Shown here one piece after another: positions 4,719 through 7,279 of a stretch of 7,279 nt of DNA. How positions within the stretch are numbered: position 1 is the stretch's first letter; the number at the start of each line of letters is the position of its first letter. Source of the stretch: Bacteroidales bacterium. GTDB taxonomy: Bacteria > Bacteroidota > Bacteroidia > Bacteroidales > Muribaculaceae. A program made the translations under genes and the position numbers. The notes under the pieces were generated by a model. It had not been told where the DNA came from. It saw only the letters and a list, made by a program, of their open reading frames with translations, and ran no database searches. The stretch lies in NCBI GenBank assembly GCA_004557565.1, contig SFGS01000085.1, positions 1 to 7,279 of the forward strand. Direction: 5' to 3'.

Positions 4719-4799
4719 TAGTTTTTTAACAAAACCCGATGCAGTCTTTTCGCTTTTCGATGCCTCTTAATATGCGGCACAACAACCGAAACTGCACAC

Positions 4800-5993
4800 A
4801 TGGATTTAAAAATGCTTATAGAAAGGGTGAAAGCAGACGATGCCGATGCTTTAAATACGATTTACGAGGCGTATGTTCCGATAATGAGGAATGTATGCTT
4901 CAGCATCACGAAAGCAGACGAGGACACGGTGAATGACCTCGTTCAGGACGCTTTTATCCTTGCTTATTACTCCATTGAAAAACTGAACGACGAGGAAAAG
5001 TTTGGCGAATGGGCAGCCGCGATTACTAAAAATGTGTCGCTCAAATATTTAGAGCGAAAGCGAAAGGTAAAATTCTTGCCACTGTCCCACTACTTGGATA
5101 ATATGAATGTGGAGAGTGGAGTTTCGGCTGATGCCGTGTTGGCTGAAAAAGAACTCATGCAACTCATCGACCGTTTGCCAGAGGGCTACGGCAAGGTGTT
5201 CAGAATGTCGGTGATAGAGGGGCTTTCGCATAAAGAGATAGCCGAGCGTTTGGGCATTGAGCCTCATAGTTCGTCGTCGCAGTTGGCGAGAGCAAAAGCC
5301 ATGCTTCGGAAAATGATTAACCGACGAATGCTTGCCGTGATTTCGGCGATTATTGTCATGATTCCACTTTGCAAATACCTGTTCCAAAGGAGAGGCACAG
5401 AGGAAAAGAAAACGGTGACGGCAAAGGTGGAAGGCACAAAAGTGAAAAGCAAAAAAACGCAACACATTGCCACACAACCAAGTGTCACGCCCACTGTGTC
5501 AGACAATTATATCACAAAAGCATCCACTACCAGCCCTCTGCCACAAGGCGGTGCGGATTTGGATTCGATGCCTAAAAATGCTGTGCTTGAAATTCGCGAC
5601 ACGGCAATCAACATTGCTGTCGCTGTGCCTTCCACCGACTCTGTGGCTCGCGACAGCATACAATACAATATCCCAATTTTTGAAAACCACATGGCTGAAG
5701 ATGGCTCAAAGAAGCACAAAAGCAAGTGGCAACTGCTTGCCGCTGGTTCATTGGGACCCGCTTTGGTTCAAAACGCTTATAAACTGTTTGCCGGCATAGG
5801 TGACGACATCACCGACTCACCTTCCACAGATATACCAAAAGTGATTTCCACCTGGGAAGACTATTACAAGTTTCTTGTGCGGAAAGGTGGCAAAGTGTCG
5901 CCCGATACTGCGGCGCAATCGCTGGAATCGATAATCGATACCTATTTGCTTTTGGAGGCAGTGCGTGCCTCACTCGGCATAAATAGTTATTGA
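4800..5993 (+). CDS. ECF-type sigma factor fused to a membrane anchor and non-cytoplasmic tail
   Basis: 397 aa. The N-terminal 1-175 is a sigma-70 family ECF factor: region 2 includes the core-binding helix around LVQDAFILAYYSI (47-59), and region 4 includes LPEGYGKVFRMSVIEGLSHK (126-145) followed by the recognition HTH EIAERLGIEPHSSSSQLARA (146-165). Residues 177-195 (MLAVISAIIVMIPLCKYLF) form one transmembrane helix flanked by basic residues. A low-complexity T/S/K/P linker (200-250) leads to a C-terminal part with KWQLLAAGSLGPALVQ (309-324), a TWEDYYKFL motif (351-359) and a helical end. The sigma domain would face the cytoplasm and the tail the periplasm, so the tail could act as a built-in sensor or anti-sigma-like tether. 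As I recall, Bacteroidales relatives carry a similar W-rich segment before an outer-membrane beta-barrel-like domain; here the protein stops without one. Start chosen at the ATG immediately before the sigma domain. The secreted-protein gene is divergent. Confidence 0.88.
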   Translation: MDLKMLIERVKADDADALNTIYEAYVPIMRNVCFSITKADEDTVNDLVQDAFILAYYSIEKLNDEEKFGEWAAAITKNVSLKYLERKRKVKFLPLSHYLDNMNVESGVSADAVLAEKELMQLIDRLPEGYGKVFRMSVIEGLSHKEIAERLGIEPHSSSSQLARAKAMLRKMINRRMLAVISAIIVMIPLCKYLFQRRGTEEKKTVTAKVEGTKVKSKKTQHIATQPSVTPTVSDNYITKASTTSPLPQGGADLDSMPKNAVLEIRDTAINIAVAVPSTDSVARDSIQYNIPIFENHMAEDGSKKHKSKWQLLAAGSLGPALVQNAYKLFAGIGDDITDSPSTDIPKVISTWEDYYKFLVRKGGKVSPDTAAQSLESIIDTYLLLEAVRASLGINSY

Positions 5994-6007
5994 TGATAAT
6001 TGGAATA

Positions 6008-6300
6008 AATCCCGTAGGGATTAGATGTGTGTAGGCAGGTATGCAGTGAAGGTTGTGCAAAATGAGCGAAGCGAAATGAAGCACAACCGAAGCGAAATGC
6101 CTGCAAATGCCGCATAACAAATATGCATCCCAGCGGGATGCGATCTCGCTATCAATAGATTCTGGTGGTGTCGCATTCCGCTGGAATGCATAATATTAGC
6201 ACATCTTATTGCAGGCATTTCGAAAAGATTCCATTTCGCTTCGCTCCATTGCATCTTTTCTGCATACCTGCCTACGCACATCAAATTCCTAACGGAATTT
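6008..6300. repeat. 293-bp imperfect inverted repeat built of small palindromes (MITE/REP-like)
   Basis: The arms 6024-6046 and 6260-6282 match in 22 of 23 positions in inverted orientation. Pairing continues inward through GAGCGAAGCGAAATG (left) against its complement on the right (about 6235-6248), and CGAAATGCCTGCAA (left) against its complement near 6210-6223. Outer and inner palindromes are paired symmetrically: AATCCC-GTA-GGGATT (6008-6022) with AAATTCC-TAAC-GGAATTT (6283-6300), and GCATCCC-AGC-GGGATGC (6125-6141) with GCATTCC-GCT-GGAATGC (6173-6189). An extra local stem is GGTTGTGC / GCACAACC (6051-6058, 6081-6088). There is no coding sequence. It lies between two convergent genes and could act as a bidirectional terminator or be a non-autonomous mobile element. 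Confidence 0.8.
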
Positions 6301-6335
6301 CATGCCGTTGCGCCACATTTTTATTATAGCCGTAT

Positions 6336-6998
6336 TCAGCTTTTGGGCATGTATTTGGTGTGGTCTTCGGAGGCTTCGTCGGGAGAGGCGGTCGGAACTG
6401 GCTCTGTGGATTGAGCTGGCTTTTGTTTTGCTTTTGATTCGAGGTGCGTGATTTCCTCTTGCAACTCTTTATGCACTTTTGTGATGCCTTCTTTGCTGCG
6501 GTGGAGACTGCGCTCAATGCTGTCATCAATGGTGCGTTCAAGCGTTTGGTTGAACTTGAATGGGAAAAGCGAAATGATGCACGACACCAGCGACATCCAC
6601 ATCAGCGTGTTGCTTGCATAGTAACCGATGTTCAGTTCCTTCACCTTGAAGCCCTCCATGCGTGCGGCTTGGTCGCCGATGAGTTCAGGGTCGTGGTTCA
6701 GGTCCCAAGTCTCGAAAAATAAATCGGGCTTGCTGAAAAACACAATGCCTGTAACGATTATGGCTGCGGTGACCACACCCCAATAGCGGTGCTTGTTGGA
6801 GTTGATAGCCACGCCAGCGAAGCAGGCGATGAATGGGAGTAGTGCGAATATAGTTTTCAGTAAACTGAAATTTTCTGTTATAAGTCCTGCCGAGTAACTT
6901 AGCCCCGTGATACTTCCAGCGAGGTCCATCGTGCGGAAAGGCAGAAACACGTAGCAAATGATAGCTGCAATCAGGAGTATGTTGGTGATTGGTTTCAT
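6336..6998 (-). CDS. Four-helix membrane protein with cytoplasmic-type coiled-coil tail, unrecognised
   Basis: 220 aa. Four hydrophobic segments: 5-20 (TNILLIAAIICYVFLP), 46-66 (LLKTIFALLPFIACFAGVAI), 72-89 (WGVVTAAIIVTGIVFF) and 127-147 (YYASNTLMWMSLVSCIISLF). A polar loop of about 36 residues lies between helices 3 and 4. After helix 4 comes a basic patch and a charged heptad-like helix (151-192, with LERTIDDSIERSL and VHKELQEEITHLE), then a proline/serine-rich acidic end. Layout resembles inner-membrane proteins of the DoxX or DUF-type small membrane families but I see no diagnostic motif and do not assign one. ATG at 6996-6998, 36 bp below a good promoter. It is monocistronic, convergent with the sigma fusion gene, with the palindrome-rich inverted repeat starting 36 bp beyond its stop. 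Confidence 0.82.
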   Translation of the reverse strand: MKPITNILLIAAIICYVFLPFRTMDLAGSITGLSYSAGLITENFSLLKTIFALLPFIACFAGVAINSNKHRYWGVVTAAIIVTGIVFFSKPDLFFETWDLNHDPELIGDQAARMEGFKVKELNIGYYASNTLMWMSLVSCIISLFPFKFNQTLERTIDDSIERSLHRSKEGITKVHKELQEEITHLESKAKQKPAQSTEPVPTASPDEASEDHTKYMPKS

Positions 6999-7034
6999 TG
7001 TCGTAGAGGATATAGGCTATACTTATATTGTTTG

Positions 7035-7066
7035 CGAATATAGCTATTTTTTTCCAAAAATGCAAA
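7035..7066 (-). promoter_or_regulatory. Promoter of the membrane-protein gene
   Basis: On the minus strand TTTG (7063-7066), exactly 20 nt, then TATATTCG (7035-7042), one base off the TAnnTTTG consensus. Predicted start near 7029, giving a leader of about 30 nt before the ATG at 6998. Confidence 0.68.
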
Positions 7067-7279
7067 TTTCACCCCACTGACCACGGTAAGAAAATCTTGA
7101 ATAATTCATCAATGCAATAATTCGAAAACGGGAAATTCAATTCTTGGAATATTTCTAATTGTGGTTGGGGATTGGTGGGGTCAGTGGATAAATGCTGGGG
7201 GCACAGAAACAAAAACATAAAAAACAGCCTTTTAGCGATGCCAGTGCTTCGCACCTGTCGTTAGTGCTGTGGCATGTCT
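7067..7279. other. Gene-free right end with inverted repeats
   Basis: No supported gene. A 61-codon minus-strand frame (7069-7254) starts with GTG and lacks family resemblance. CCACTGACC (7074-7082) is an inverted match to GGTCAGTGG (7179-7187). At the end, ATGCCA (7238-7243) pairs with TGGCAT (7270-7275) and encloses GTGC-TTC-GCAC (7244-7254), a nested two-stem figure. On the minus strand this region leads into a T6 run (complement of 7219-7224), so it may belong to a terminator of a leftward gene starting beyond the window. Confidence 0.4.

Noticed and set aside
4739..4936. Plus-strand frame overlapping the start of the sigma factor
   Set aside because: Out of frame with the conserved sigma region 2 and without family features.
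6021..6284. Minus-strand frame through the long inverted repeat
   Set aside because: It is entirely made of the palindromic repeat sequence and is not plausible as a protein.
7069..7254. 61-codon minus-strand frame at the right end
   Set aside because: GTG start directly after an in-frame stop, no ribosome site, and it spans inverted repeats; no resemblance to a known protein.

Overview
This window looks like chromosome from a Bacteroidota bacterium, most likely order Bacteroidales (Bacteroides/Prevotella-like). The main reasons are several upstream regions carrying the Bacteroidota promoter form (TTTG, about 18-20 nt, TAnnTTTG), weak or absent Shine-Dalgarno sequences, a DUF5053-type small protein, an ECF sigma factor with a membrane-anchored C-terminal extension, and short GC palindromes of the GCATCCC-AGC-GGGATGC type. 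These are recognised by eye; no database search was possible.

Positions 1-1080 hold almost no intact gene. They contain a strong terminator (122-151), a frameshifted remnant of an excisionase-like helix-turn-helix gene (about 290-472), another clear terminator (806-830), and AT-rich DNA with repeats. Then come a DUF3800-family gene (1083-1904) with its own promoter and terminator-like fold, and a solitary cob(I)alamin adenosyltransferase gene (2073-2609). The HTH remnant and the lone DUF3800 gene suggest an accessory or decayed mobile segment at this end.

Positions 2646-3368 form a compact leftward module and the most interesting part of the window. A consensus promoter (3198-3229), overlaid by a 25-bp direct repeat, drives a 53-aa gene (3012-3173) and a DUF5053-like gene (2701-2928), ending at a strong terminator (2646-2683). 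Upstream, a second promoter-like element (3339-3368) would make a RNA of about 70-75 nt ending in a hairpin plus U7. The 5' end of this predicted RNA has 14 contiguous bases of perfect complementarity to codons 4-9 of the 53-aa gene. Two further anti-start copies of the motif lie between the two genes and at the stop codon of the second. This resembles a self-contained antisense RNA-controlled two-gene operon; it is an inference from sequence.

Positions 3400-4624 (minus) encode a lipoprotein and a secreted protein, both unrecognised, probably co-transcribed. Divergent from them is an ECF sigma factor fused to one transmembrane helix and a non-cytoplasmic tail (4800-5993). A 293-bp imperfect inverted repeat packed with small palindromes (6008-6300) begins 15 bp after that gene and separates it from a convergent four-helix membrane protein (6336-6998) with its own good promoter. 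The last 213 bases hold inverted repeats but no convincing gene.
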